DNA of 64,000 nt from Gracilariopsis chorda. Its lineage: Eukaryota; Rhodophyta; Florideophyceae; Gracilariales; Gracilariaceae. Position numbers and translations under genes: made by a program. The DNA lies in assembly GCA_003194525.1 (NCBI GenBank), contig NBIV01000049.1, positions 62,001-126,000 of the forward strand, written 5' to 3'. The notes under the pieces were generated by a model. It was not told the DNA's origin. It saw nothing but the letters and a program-made list of their open reading frames with translations, and made no database searches. This document shows positions 1 through 9,104 of the stretch, piece after piece (positions within the stretch are counted from its first letter, which is position 1; every line of letters starts with the position of its first letter).

Positions 1-2403
1 CCTTTGCTGCAAGGATCGCGATATATGCAAGTCCTTATCGACGACAGGACAAGGGCGAGTGCCATTTACTTCCTTAGTAAAAAGACACAATTCTTCCAAT
101 CCATTCGTTGGTACAAGGCTCGCGCGGAAAAAGAGGTGCCTCCGAATCGAATGTACCGCGTTCGCCTTGACGGGGCGGGTGAGAATCGCTCCGATGACTT
201 CGTCACATATGCGATGGAGAATGGCATCATCCTTGAATTCACCCCACCATATGCGCATCAATCAAATGGCGTCGCGGAGAAGACCATTCAAGATCTTTGG
301 AAAGTTGCCCGCACCTTCCTGTTTGAGTCCAAGTTACCACAGGAACTCTGGGAAGAGGAAATCTCTCACGCAAACTATCTTAGGAATCGACTACCAAACC
401 AACGGGTAGACATGAGAGTCCCGTACACCCTGTGGTTTGGTGAGAAGCCTGACTTCACCAACCTATTAAAGTTTGGACAGCCAGGACATGCGTTCATATA
501 CAGATCAGACACCGCACCGAATAAGAAGCTACTACCCCGGGCACTTCCTGGTAACTTTGTTGGTATACAAAGTCCCCGCACTTTGTACAGGGTATACATC
601 CCATCGACTGATAAAGTAATAAAGTGCCACAAGGCAGACTTCAAAGTAAGCAAGGACAAACTACCATCCTTCAAAGACCTGATCGACTTCTCTTCCCTCC
701 GAAGGCAGCATGCCGAGGTGAACATGGATGAAGATTCCGAGGAACACCTCGATGCATCGCTGGCACACTGTCTCGTATCCTTCTCACGCTCCGAAGGTCT
801 TAGGGATGACGGCAGAGTCCCAAAGAACTTCGACGAAGCGCGGAAGATGAGAGGATGGGCCGAAGCTATCGACAGGGAGTACAATGCCTTGGTAGGAAGA
901 GGGACATGGAGGCTTGTAGACAGGAAGCCGGGGATGAAACCTTTACCATTCCTTTGGAGGTTCATTGCCAAACTCCTTAGCGAAGACCTACCTCGTATTC
1001 TACCTAAGGCACGTTGCGTGGCACGGGGCGACATGCAACGCCCCTACATCGATTTTGACCCTAAGACCCTATACGCACCGGTTGCGAGACTCAAAACCAT
1101 CCGCATGGTCTTTGAAAAAGCCGCAGCACAAGGTTTGATCTTAGAGACCATGGATGTGAGCAACGCGTATCTCTATGGTGATCTAGATGAGCCTCTTATC
1201 ATGGAGCAACCAACCAATTCCTCTGGATCCTCCTTTGTCCCAGGAAAGGTTTGCTTACTCCTCAAATCGATATATGGAGCGAAACAAGCCGGACACATAT
1301 GGGGCTCATTGATGCACAGCGAGTTGATTCGCTTGGGATTCAGACAGTCTACCACAGACAGTCGGCTATACCTGTACTCGTCCAAGAGTGGTACCCTAAT
1401 ACTCTTCATAGTCGTGGACGATATCCTTATGGCCTGCAACTCATATAGTCTACTCCAGGACTTCAAGGCTGAGATGACAAACCTGTTCAAGGTTAAGCTC
1501 CTTGGTGAGGCAAAGTCATTTGTGGGACTACAGATCGAGCGAAACGAACAGGGCATAATGGTCACCCAGACTCGTTATATCGATAAGATAATAAAAGAGA
1601 ATGGGCTTGAGAACTGTAACGTTTCTCAAACACCCCTGCCCACCAAGGAAGATCTGACCAGCCGCCACGATGAAAAACGCGCCGTGTCTACAGGAACACA
1701 CAACCGATACCGGAAGTTGGTAGGTTGTTTGATGTATTTGGCCGTGAACTCCAGGCCTGACATCATGTTCGCAGCCTCGATGCTGGCAAGGCAAGTCCAT
1801 GACCCATGCTTGCGGCATGTTGGACTAGCGAAGAGAGTGTTACGATACCTCAAAGGTACGAAGGGTCTTGGCTTGTTCTATCCCTCTAACACTACGGCTC
1901 CAATGGAAGCGTATTGTGACGCTGATTGGGCTGGATGCCGCGAAACGCGGAAGTCCACGACGGTAGTTATAATAAAGGTGAACGAAGCACCAATTATGTG
2001 GACGACTAAGAAGCAATCTCTAATTACCCTGTCGTCTGGTGAAGCTGAATATGTGGCTATGTCGTACTGTGGGAAAATTGTGACCTGGCTCCAAAGACTG
2101 TTCTGGGAGCTGAGCGCTGAAAAGGTCCTTGACGATGAACCGGACATGTATCCAATATCTACATATTCGGGTAGCTCGACTGCGCTGTCGATAGCTAAGA
2201 ATCCGAGAGTCTCTGAAAGGAACAAGCACATAGCTCTAAAACATCACCATATCAAAGAGCTTGTTGAGACTGAAGTCATTTACATAAAGCCAATAAGGAC
2301 AGACACGCAAGCCGCTGATATATTCACAAAGTCACTCCGGGTGAAACGATTGAAAGTTCTCACAGTATTATGTGGGCTTAGGAACAAAACATCCACTGAG
2401 TAA
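1..2403 (+). CDS. Ty1/copia polyprotein, 3' part (integrase, RT, RNase H)
   Basis: The frame is open from the window edge to the TAA at 2401-2403, so gag, protease and the start of integrase lie outside. Counting residues from nt 4, the integrase DDE triad is visible as D13 or D14 (VLIDD), D56 (RLDGAGEN) and E92 (NGVAEKT); D56 and E92 have the usual 35-residue spacing. RT follows, with its catalytic motif as VVDD at residues 470-473 (nt 1411-1422). RNase H then shows CDADWAG and a LSSGEAEY block, and the C-terminus keeps the ADIFTKSL tail typical of copia. The order IN-RT-RH identifies Ty1/copia rather than Ty3/gypsy. There is no internal stop or frameshift in 799 codons, in contrast to almost every other element here, so this is probably the youngest insertion. 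Minus-strand ORFs in this interval are shadows. Confidence 0.95.
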   Translation, partial: PLLQGSRYMQVLIDDRTRASAIYFLSKKTQFFQSIRWYKARAEKEVPPNRMYRVRLDGAGENRSDDFVTYAMENGIILEFTPPYAHQSNGVAEKTIQDLWKVARTFLFESKLPQELWEEEISHANYLRNRLPNQRVDMRVPYTLWFGEKPDFTNLLKFGQPGHAFIYRSDTAPNKKLLPRALPGNFVGIQSPRTLYRVYIPSTDKVIKCHKADFKVSKDKLPSFKDLIDFSSLRRQHAEVNMDEDSEEHLDASLAHCLVSFSRSEGLRDDGRVPKNFDEARKMRGWAEAIDREYNALVGRGTWRLVDRKPGMKPLPFLWRFIAKLLSEDLPRILPKARCVARGDMQRPYIDFDPKTLYAPVARLKTIRMVFEKAAAQGLILETMDVSNAYLYGDLDEPLIMEQPTNSSGSSFVPGKVCLLLKSIYGAKQAGHIWGSLMHSELIRLGFRQSTTDSRLYLYSSKSGTLILFIVVDDILMACNSYSLLQDFKAEMTNLFKVKLLGEAKSFVGLQIERNEQGIMVTQTRYIDKIIKENGLENCNVSQTPLPTKEDLTSRHDEKRAVSTGTHNRYRKLVGCLMYLAVNSRPDIMFAASMLARQVHDPCLRHVGLAKRVLRYLKGTKGLGLFYPSNTTAPMEAYCDADWAGCRETRKSTTVVIIKVNEAPIMWTTKKQSLITLSSGEAEYVAMSYCGKIVTWLQRLFWELSAEKVLDDEPDMYPISTYSGSSTALSIAKNPRVSERNKHIALKHHHIKELVETEVIYIKPIRTDTQAADIFTKSLRVKRLKVLTVLCGLRNKTSTE

Positions 2404-2483
2404 GTATGTGTATCTATATCGTCAAGGTAGCTAACGTTTGAGTTTTGTTTTTATTTTTTGTTTTCGAATCCAGATATGTTAGT

Positions 2484-2776
2484 TTATTAGAGTCGCGAAA
2501 GGGGCCCGTACCTTTTCCTAGATTGCAGATTTTTGCCTATTCGGTTTTGCTGCAGTACAGGTTTTTAATGGCGGGTACCAAGACATCTAGGCTGTTAGAC
2601 TTATTTCGCAAACTAAGCTGCTATCTTATTTTCGAGGGACGGTGTAGACGGACGCAGAATTGTTCTGGTCCACTGATTGGAACGTGCGGCACGAGCCACA
2701 CGTTCCAACAGTATAAATAAAGGGCCCCCTTCTGTACCCCTTTGGATGGAAGGGGGCAAGGAGAGAGAAACAGTTA
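2484..2776 (+). repeat. Probable 3' LTR of the copia element (approximate)
   Basis: A purine run (gcgaaagggg, about 2493-2503) after the pol stop could be the polypurine tract. What follows looks like a promoter-bearing LTR: an inverted repeat GGAACGTG (2679-2686) / CACGTTCC (2699-2706) directly precedes a TATA box. The right edge is placed near 2776 because from about 2777 onward the sequence aligns with an unrelated YR element copy at 22.4 kb. The LTR left edge is not resolved, and no partner LTR is in the window. Confidence 0.5.
2712..2718 (+). promoter_or_regulatory. TATA box of the copia LTR
   Basis: TATAAAT sits 5 bp after the inverted repeat ending at 2706 and is followed by a short C-rich stretch. 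This is a plausible LTR core promoter; no transcript evidence is available. Confidence 0.45.
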
Positions 2777-2787
2777 CAACTTTGCTA

Positions 2788-3681
2788 CCGTCCTCGGTAT
2801 TTGATATACTGATCGCTGAGCCGTCCAAACAACTTGTCCGTGGTTGCACCTCTGAATCGAAACATGTAGGGCGTCCCCTCGAAGGGCAGGGCCAGTCGGG
2901 CCACCGAGCGTTGCATTATCGCCCTGAACTGGACAGCTGCGTATGGGAAGAGACGTCTCGTCCCAAAATGTTTTGGCGCTCCACCAATTTGTATAAAGGC
3001 CTTGCCACAATATAAAGAAGCATGGTTACTGTTTTTTGTCGTCCCAGTTTTCTCATCGTGATGTTTATCGTTGCGTAATGTGACCCTCGGCTGGAGGAAT
3101 CCAAAAATACGACATTGCCAACTTTCAGCTGTATTAAGTCTCCTTCTAAGGTACCCTTCAAAAAGCAATAATAGTCTAATTCCAACGTTTGCTTGGCCAT
3201 GACTAAGCATGTCATATGCTAGTGCGTACACCACAATTTCTGGACATAATCCGTGATTTGACATGGGCCTACTCACGCCCCAATCACGCAAACCTAACCA
3301 AGAAAGCGTCAATTTTCTTTGTACTTATGACATATAAAATTACGAAGCAGCTTTCGCCTGAGCTGCCCCCAAATACTTCAAATCATGATTTTCGTTGCAG
3401 CGTTGCACAAAGTAGCATGTGAATAACCGATCGACGTCTCCAGCGGTGGTGAACCGCCGTTCCGACTCGCTCAAGGTTTCCAGCCACGCCAAATATTGTT
3501 GCAGGTGTTTATTGTAATTACACAGCGCGGACGGCTCTAATCGTTTGTGGGCAAGTTCATACAACCCTTGAGAATCTGACATCGCTTGGGGTATAGAAAC
3601 AATCTGCAGTGCAACTCTAATAGCGGTATCAGCACGTGGTGCAGTCATATTCCGCGTTGGCGATGCTAACCTCTCTACCAT
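2788..3681 (-). pseudogene. Tyrosine recombinase (phage-integrase family) of the YR retrotransposon
   Basis: One minus-strand frame runs from 3681 to 2788. The N-terminal part (3681-3340) resembles a SAM-like core-binding domain: a helical block with SALCNYNKHLQQYLAWLE and a D at the domain end. The catalytic part (3312-2788) shows GYLRRRL as the box-I arginine region and, near the C-terminus, RFRGAT followed by a glycine-rich turn and KYRGR, matching the box-II pattern H-x-L-R-x-G-x-A-T ... G-R-W. Two in-frame stops lie between the halves, the box-II histidine appears lost (YMFR), and the conserved Trp of GRW is an amber stop. The related fragment at 22.4 kb keeps HILR and GRW, which supports the assignment. 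Dead copy; confident at family level only. Confidence 0.72.
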
Positions 3682-3743
3682 GGAGTATGAGTGTTACACC
3701 GGTATGTTGTTTCCGTTTGAAGGGCCCCAATTTGGTTGAAAAG

Positions 3744-4417
3744 TGTAGTGCACAGCATTGCTGGCTTGTGCCACACGTGTGTAGAGTTTCGCACCCCTTT
3801 AGGGATATTATTAGTTAATTAATACTGTACTGTCAGGGCGCGGGCCACCACTACTTATATGTGTGAGCTCCGGCTGCCCGGGTCAAATTAAACGCAACAA
3901 GCGAGTGTCTGGCTCTAACTCAGGTTCCCTGGTGAGTGTCCACCTCCATCTGGAGAGACGCCATCCTGTGAAGGCCTAGTTACCCACCTCGTGGAGCTTC
4001 AGCACATTCTTACCACCACTGTGTTTGTTTCTGTGCACGCTTTTACAGCGGTTATTGTTCTTTTGTCCCGTATACAGGTGTCGTTGTTTCTGCGACTACC
4101 GGTGATTACCGTTGCTCTGCTACCACCGCCCCACTCGTGTGGACACCGCACCGCTCTTGCGCGTCGCCCACCACTCGTGTGGACACCGCACCGCTCTTGC
4201 GCGTCGCCCACCACTCGTGTGTCGCTGCATTTTCCACTTTCCCACTTCGTGGTCTGTCTTGGTTTCTACACCTGTACGCTAGTCGTGACGGTGAGTCCCG
4301 GTCTTACACCCGGCTTCGTGTGCTCACCACAGGTGGTTTTGCCGCTGCGCTACCCTCACAGAGGAGGACGTCGAACATCCTTGTGTGTCTGCTCCCATCT
4401 CGGGGTATTGCACTACA
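3744..4417. repeat. Solo LTR (copy A) inside the YR retrotransposon
   Basis: The segment starts TGTAGTGCAC and ends TTGCACTACA, giving near-palindromic TG...CA ends. It interrupts the YR element exactly between RNase H and the recombinase. It has diverged similarity to 10683-11370, strongest in the last 150 bp (shared GGTCTTACACCC, CGAACATC and a terminal GCA..TACA), and in an AT-rich block with gtgccacacgtgtg. No clear target-site duplication was found. The ends resemble those of the Gypsy-1 LTR (TGTAGTGCAA), so a gypsy-type origin is likely but not proven. Confidence 0.5.
4131..4220. repeat. 40-bp tandem repeat, 2.25 copies
   Basis: CCACTCGTGT recurs at 4131, 4171 and 4211; the first two 40-bp units are identical by eye and the third is partial. 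The array lies inside solo LTR copy A and is absent from copy B. Confidence 0.85.
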
Positions 4418-4424
4418 CAATCCA

Positions 4425-5137
4425 TGTAGAAGTTGCCCGCGAGGAGTAAAGCTCCTGTGCGCCGACACACTCGATTAAACTCGCTAAGCTGCTACGTCCT
4501 TTACAAAGAGCACCAATTAGAGCCTGATTATCGATAAAAACATTAACCCGCGTCCCATGATTGTTATGTTGCCGGAGCAGCCATCTTAGTCCCAGAATCA
4601 GAGCCTCGCCTTCGAGAAGATGAATCGGCATTCTTTTGCGCCAACAGTGCCTGATGGCGAGCTTCTAGTGTTGATTGGATACCCGTTGCCATTGATGTTA
4701 CGCTGATTGAGAGAGTAGGGGTAGAGCATCTTCACACACGGACTACATACCACCCCTCCACTCCAAAGACTGGCATCCGTGCACAGGGCATAGACAAAAA
4801 AGGGCGTGGTGATGCAAGTGCGTATAACTCAGATAGCTCGACCAGAATTGTGACTTCCTGCCTGGCAATCTTGGTGGGTTGGTTTGTACAGGAGACAGAT
4901 TGGCTAAACTGGTGAACGCTTTGCAGCACCGAGAAGAGGGGTCGACGCAAGAGAAGAAACCACGCCCAATTTCCCGAGAGACACCGCATCTCGCGCATTT
5001 TCCAGCGTCTTCGCGTCATGAAGCGTACTGTTATCGGTTGGACCTCTTTCAAGTGTGAGAAGTCCATCACGTATACGCAGTGTGGGGGGGTTCCCCGGTG
5101 AACAACTTGAGAAGTGGTGTAGTCTGAGTCGGCACAA
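4425..5137 (-). pseudogene. RT connection and RNase H domain of the YR retrotransposon
   Basis: Minus-strand frames over this stretch give an RNase H-like fold: CTDASLWSGGVV (first catalytic Asp in a T-D-A-S setting) near 4770, then EGEALILGLRWLL with the catalytic Glu, then FIDNQALIGALCKGRSS with the third Asp (about 4530-4500). D-N-x-A with a following KGRS is the form seen in DIRS/Ngaro-type RNase H. At least one stop and several frame changes separate these blocks. Upstream (5137-4904) the peptide has no readable motif but continues the RT-RH linker. The domain ends where solo LTR copy A begins. Confidence 0.6.
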
Positions 5138-5340
5138 GACCTTGCCAGGAGTCCTCCTCTTGAGTCTCCTGTGGGTAGGCTTTACTTAAGTAGGGATACT
5201 AGGCGACCTATCGGCTATTGGGATCGACTAAACACGTACTCTAAACTCCTACGACGCTTGTCAGTTGTACGTCATCGGCTTGCGTCGTGTACTTCTTGTA
5301 CGTGTTTTCACAACTGTACGTTATATAAGACATTGCATCT

Positions 5341-6203
5341 TTATCGCTTTCGGCACAGGCAAACCATATTCGTGAAATTCGATTCCCAGAACTTCAGGGC
5401 AAGATACTGTCCCTGGCCACGAAACTTTCCGTGGTTTGGACGGGGTAGCCCGCATCGCTCGGATTCCCGTATAACCGTTTTCAGTGCCATAGTCGCTTTT
5501 TCCATATTAGTGCCAAGGTAGAAGTAATCATCGACAAAGGCTCCATATCTCAATTCCGAAACGTCGATAATACCCGTTATCCAGTCCCTCCACGACAGGC
5601 CGGCAGACTTAAGCAGCTTCCGATGAATGGCCTGTACCACGAACACAGAGTGTGACCACCCCATGGGCATGGAAAGTATAGCAGGGTATAGCTGCATGTC
5701 ACGCTTTTCTATTGGAAGTAAACCGAAACAGGAGCTTATCCATTCCGGTATCTTCATCCGATGAAACTGATTGTCCATATCCGACTTACCGACATATAGC
5801 TTCTGCCTGGAGGGCATCCACAAACGTGCAAGGTGTCCCGGATTCGGTAGATCACTATCACCAGGCGCTATAAAGGCCTTATTCGCGTTGCACGCGTTAA
5901 TTCTCAGCCTCTGGATTCCCTTATCACTCTTCGGTACCGCAAAACTCCATTAATAACCTTCGGTTGTTCCTTAGTCAGCCGGAGTAGTCCGGTTTTTCGC
6001 AGTTTTAAGACCAACGTTCCGTAATCTTCATTGCCAATGATGCAAAAAGGGATTTCCATTGGCTTGCGCTCGCACGCGGGCTTCAGTATTCCTCCTTCTG
6101 CAGCATACGTTCCTTGAATATGTTGCCATAATATTGCGAGAATATCGGCCGAGGCTGTCAGACCATCAGCTGACAGGGTAAGTCGCTCTGGGACCAACCA
6201 CAC
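5341..6203 (-). pseudogene. Reverse transcriptase of the YR retrotransposon
   Basis: Two minus-strand ORFs (6203-5904 and 5823-5341) joined by a frame change form an RT. Visible blocks are QPKVINGV and, in the next frame, a VPKSDKG...R.N segment (finger), KSDMDNQFHRMKIP (palm motif A with its Asp), LPMGWSHSVFVVQAIH (motif B region) and AFVDDYFYLG (motif C, FVDD replacing the more usual YxDD). Motifs A, B and C keep plausible spacing. The 6520-6248 ORF directly upstream may be the N-terminal extension but has no recognisable motif. The RNase H and recombinase lie downstream on the same strand. Not functional as it stands. Confidence 0.68.
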
Positions 6204-6491
6204 ACATTAATGTGGGGGTTGGTATCCAAAATTAATTTCGTCGTCCTCTACAGAAAACCCCCTTCGAAATAGTTTCGGCGGAAAGATTCCACTCCGATGT
6301 ATTGTAAGAAGTTAGTCGCCAACCATTGAACAGCGTTTCTCTCTACTGATGTCGGATGATATGAGAAGACATGCCCGGCATTAAGGCCATTAAGGCCACC
6401 TACCAGCTTGCACACGATGTCCTTAAGCCGCTTCCGTTTTCTAAGAGGCTGAATTCGTCGCTTGCTTGCACACTCTGGCCGCCTCGTTGCA

Positions 6492-7660
6492 TCACCAACT
6501 ACCCACTGTAGGGGAAGCATATCCTACTCGTTCATCATACGTCAGTGCAATATATGTTGTTTTCTTTTTTCTAAAGTCGCCGCAAGCCGTCTCACTTTCT
6601 TCCGACAGGGCACACTTATCCTTTTTCGTCGAAGTCGAGAGTTCTTTTCTCATTTTTTTCGACTTAAGCAAGCGTCGTCGGTGAATTTCTCTCACCAAGT
6701 CATCCTGCTCTTCCTCCAATTCACGTGCCGCAGACCAGGTACCGGTTTTGTCCGCCATTACTAGAGCTACCAGATGCCCGATGGCAAGCTCAACTGCAGA
6801 TTCGTCCTTCGCGCGTATAAAACCCAGAGAACTAATGATGCAGTCGATGATGTTTGCTAGGGTGGCCGCTTCGCCTCTATTTCGATTTCCACTCAAATGA
6901 CGAGCTTCAGTCCAAGCGGAGACTGTCGGGTAATTGGTCAAAGCTTTTCTCAACATTTTCTCTTCCTCCAGAGATTCCACGAGAACTGCCTTATCCGGGA
7001 AAGGCCGGCGCGCCAGCTTCTTAAAGAATCGTTCATTAGACTTTTTGGAAGTCGACGAAGAAGGTTTCACGTTCGAGAAGTCGTCTTCGGAGTCTGAAGT
7101 TCCAGTTGCCTCAAGGTCGTCGTTTCCTTCAACCTCTCTGCGCCTGGCTCGATTCATTGCTTCAAACGAATCATTCTTTCCGCTATCCTTCTTGGATTTC
7201 AACTTCTGAAGCTCTTTCCGAAGAGAAGCATGCTCTTTGCCTAGTTCATCGTGGTCCTGTTCACGGTCGCGTTGCATCTTCGCTAGAGCCTGCAATACTG
7301 ACGCTAGGTCAGTGTCTTCAAAACGACGTGACACGCGGGGTGCTATCCCCTCGTTTCCATCATCGCTACTGCTCTCCGAAGAGTATTCCTCTTAAGTTTC
7401 GTCTGCATCTCTTCCTTTCTCAGGGCTCTTCTACTTTTCTACGAGGGGATACGTCCCGTCCTTGGCTTGCAGCAGGATAGAGTCAACATCGTCCTCTTCG
7501 GTAATTCCATTAAACTCCTTCCGCAAAGCGTTAAGCAGCGCGAATTTGCTCTGCTTGCGCTCCCCAAGGTATTTGGCCGCCCGCTGTCCAAACTGTTCCC
7601 TGAATATTTCCAGGGCTTGTTCGCGACTGCCTTTGAGTCAAGCACACAGTTGCGAACAAA
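6492..7660 (-). pseudogene. Gag-like protein of the YR retrotransposon
   Basis: The main open stretch (7334-6492, 280 codons) begins with a charged heptad-like segment (DREQDHDELGKEHASLRKEL), probably a coiled coil, followed by a Ser/Asp-rich acidic linker and a helical domain (about residues 100-210). A second minus-strand frame between about 7650 and 7430 reads as a helical peptide (EQALEIFREQFGQRAAKYL) ending in a stop, so the protein probably began further upstream and has been frame-shifted. There is no zinc knuckle. Position upstream of RT on the same strand is the main reason for calling it gag; sequence alone would leave it unidentified. Confidence 0.5.
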
Positions 7661-7940
7661 CGGTCGGTGTTGTTGCTGTTGTACCAGGTCCTCAACCTCC
7701 CCGAGCGGCTAACCTAGACCGCTCCGAGGGCCACTTTATCCCATGGCACAGGTTTGCGCTTTTTAGGAGGGCTGCCCCTGACTGTGCGCTGCCTTAAATA
7801 AGGTCAGCCGTCACCTAGCACTCTCTTGGAGCACTTGACAGGCCTCGTACCCGGCAGGTCTCTGAGACGAGCGCCACCACGCCTCAGCTACTACTGCTCG
7901 AGCCTTGCACCACAATGCCATGGTACCAACACCAGCTCCC

Positions 7941-8822
7941 TTAGAATCCAGGCATTGTAGCCAAGCCACTTGTATTTTGGAGAGAAGATACTAACAATAT
8001 CTTGCTCGATTTCTTCCATCCACTTCGGCATACACTTTTCCCTTCTGCGATAAGAAGAGGTGGTGCAAGTTTCCCAGAGCTTGAACCAATCACAAAGGCA
8101 GTGAGATGCTTGCCGTTCTCTTTCAGGTCATGACGTCTGCCGGAAAGATGACTACTGGAAGCGGAAAATCCTTTCAATGTGCGGCCATGGGAAGCATTCA
8201 CAGCTGTCTCGTCTAGATTAAATATACGATCTGGATCTTGGAAAAGTTCAGGTTCTTATTTTTGGAGCTCTGTTAGAATTGTACTAAACGTCTTCACATG
8301 GTCGCTCAACTCACCTTCAAAGTACTTACGATACATTTCTTCGGCGTATTGAAACGTTAGAGAACGGTTCCATGCACGAAATGAACGAATGGCTGCATCA
8401 GAGGGAACACAACGCTGGTATCCAACCCGACCATCGGCAGTTACATTTGCGATTAGACTTTTCATTTGGTTTGCATCGAATGCAAATCCGCGCTGACCTG
8501 CATAAATGACGCGCTTAACAATTGCTTCTTCTTCTGTTCGGCTTAGAGTTGTTGGTCTACCTGGTTTAAAGTCTACGGGATTCAGGAGCTTGTGGAGTTT
8601 GGTTCTGAGTGTCTATTTTGTTGCTTGGAACGAGGGATAGGTTGTCGCACGTGAAAGATGACAGGCTGATGCAACGTTTTGTGGGGTAAAGCCGTGTTTG
8701 AGGAGTGCTACCGCGCGAATGCGGCTCGCTTGTTCCTCGCTTTTACGTTCGAAATTCCGTTTCAGACGGTCTGCTTGGCGCCGCATGGAAAGTGGCATGG
8801 TTGTGCAGCAAATATTCTTCAA
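7941..8822 (-). pseudogene. Pogo/Tigger-like DDE transposase, minus-strand copy
   Basis: In order from 8822: a helix-turn-helix-like region (EEQASRIRAVALLKHGFTPQNVA), a GRPTTLSRTEEEAIVKR linker (about 8560), a RSFRAWNRSLTF segment (8380s) typical of CENP-B/pogo-type proteins, then DRIFNLDETAVN (about 8240-8205) carrying the first catalytic Asp, and ENGKHLTAFVIGSS with APPLLIAEGK. Stops and frame changes separate these blocks (one TAA just before the LDET motif). The second and third catalytic acids are missing on the left, so the copy is 3'-truncated. CAAATAGAGCCC at 8931-8942 is a one-mismatch match to the TIR of the neighbouring plus-strand copy and may be this copy's outer end. Confidence 0.65.
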
Positions 8823-9104
8823 TAGAGGGGAAGGGAGTTGGAAGAGGTGTTGAACGGTGTGGGAATCTTGGAGCAGGGTTTAGTGGAAGCGCTGGGATAG
8901 GAGATTACGTCATTTGCAGTTGAACCGTCTCAAATAGAGCCCTTTCTCTAATTAAGCCCTTCTGACCACTAACCCTCCAAAAAGCTCAATTTGGCAAAGG
9001 GCTCAATTTGACAGAGCCCCCTCCAGGTTTGGTCGGTTGCTTGTAGCTCATAAACAACTAACAGACAGGCTCCCAAACCCGCCGCTGTAGTTTACCTTCA
9101 CCAC

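Larger units (their letters stand above)
2777..7700 (-). mobile_element. Degenerate tyrosine-recombinase (DIRS/Ngaro-like) retrotransposon
   Basis: Reading leftward, the block contains a gag-like protein (about 7660-6492), reverse transcriptase (about 6203-5341), RNase H (about 4700-4425) and a tyrosine recombinase (3681-2788). That gene content defines YR retrotransposons; the order gag-RT-RH-YR is that of Ngaro/PAT-type rather than of DIRS-1. No methyltransferase domain or GIY-YIG endonuclease was seen. Every gene carries stops or frame changes. A solo LTR interrupts the element between RNase H and YR, and the copia LTR abuts its recombinase end. Split or inverted terminal repeats could not be recognised, so the outer limits are approximate. 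Confidence 0.7.

Noticed and set aside
375-1034. 219-codon minus ORF inside copia
   Set aside because: Antisense shadow of the intact copia pol frame.
4131-4220. Possible CRISPR-like array
   Set aside because: Units are adjacent with no unique spacers, in a eukaryotic LTR; it is an ordinary tandem duplication.
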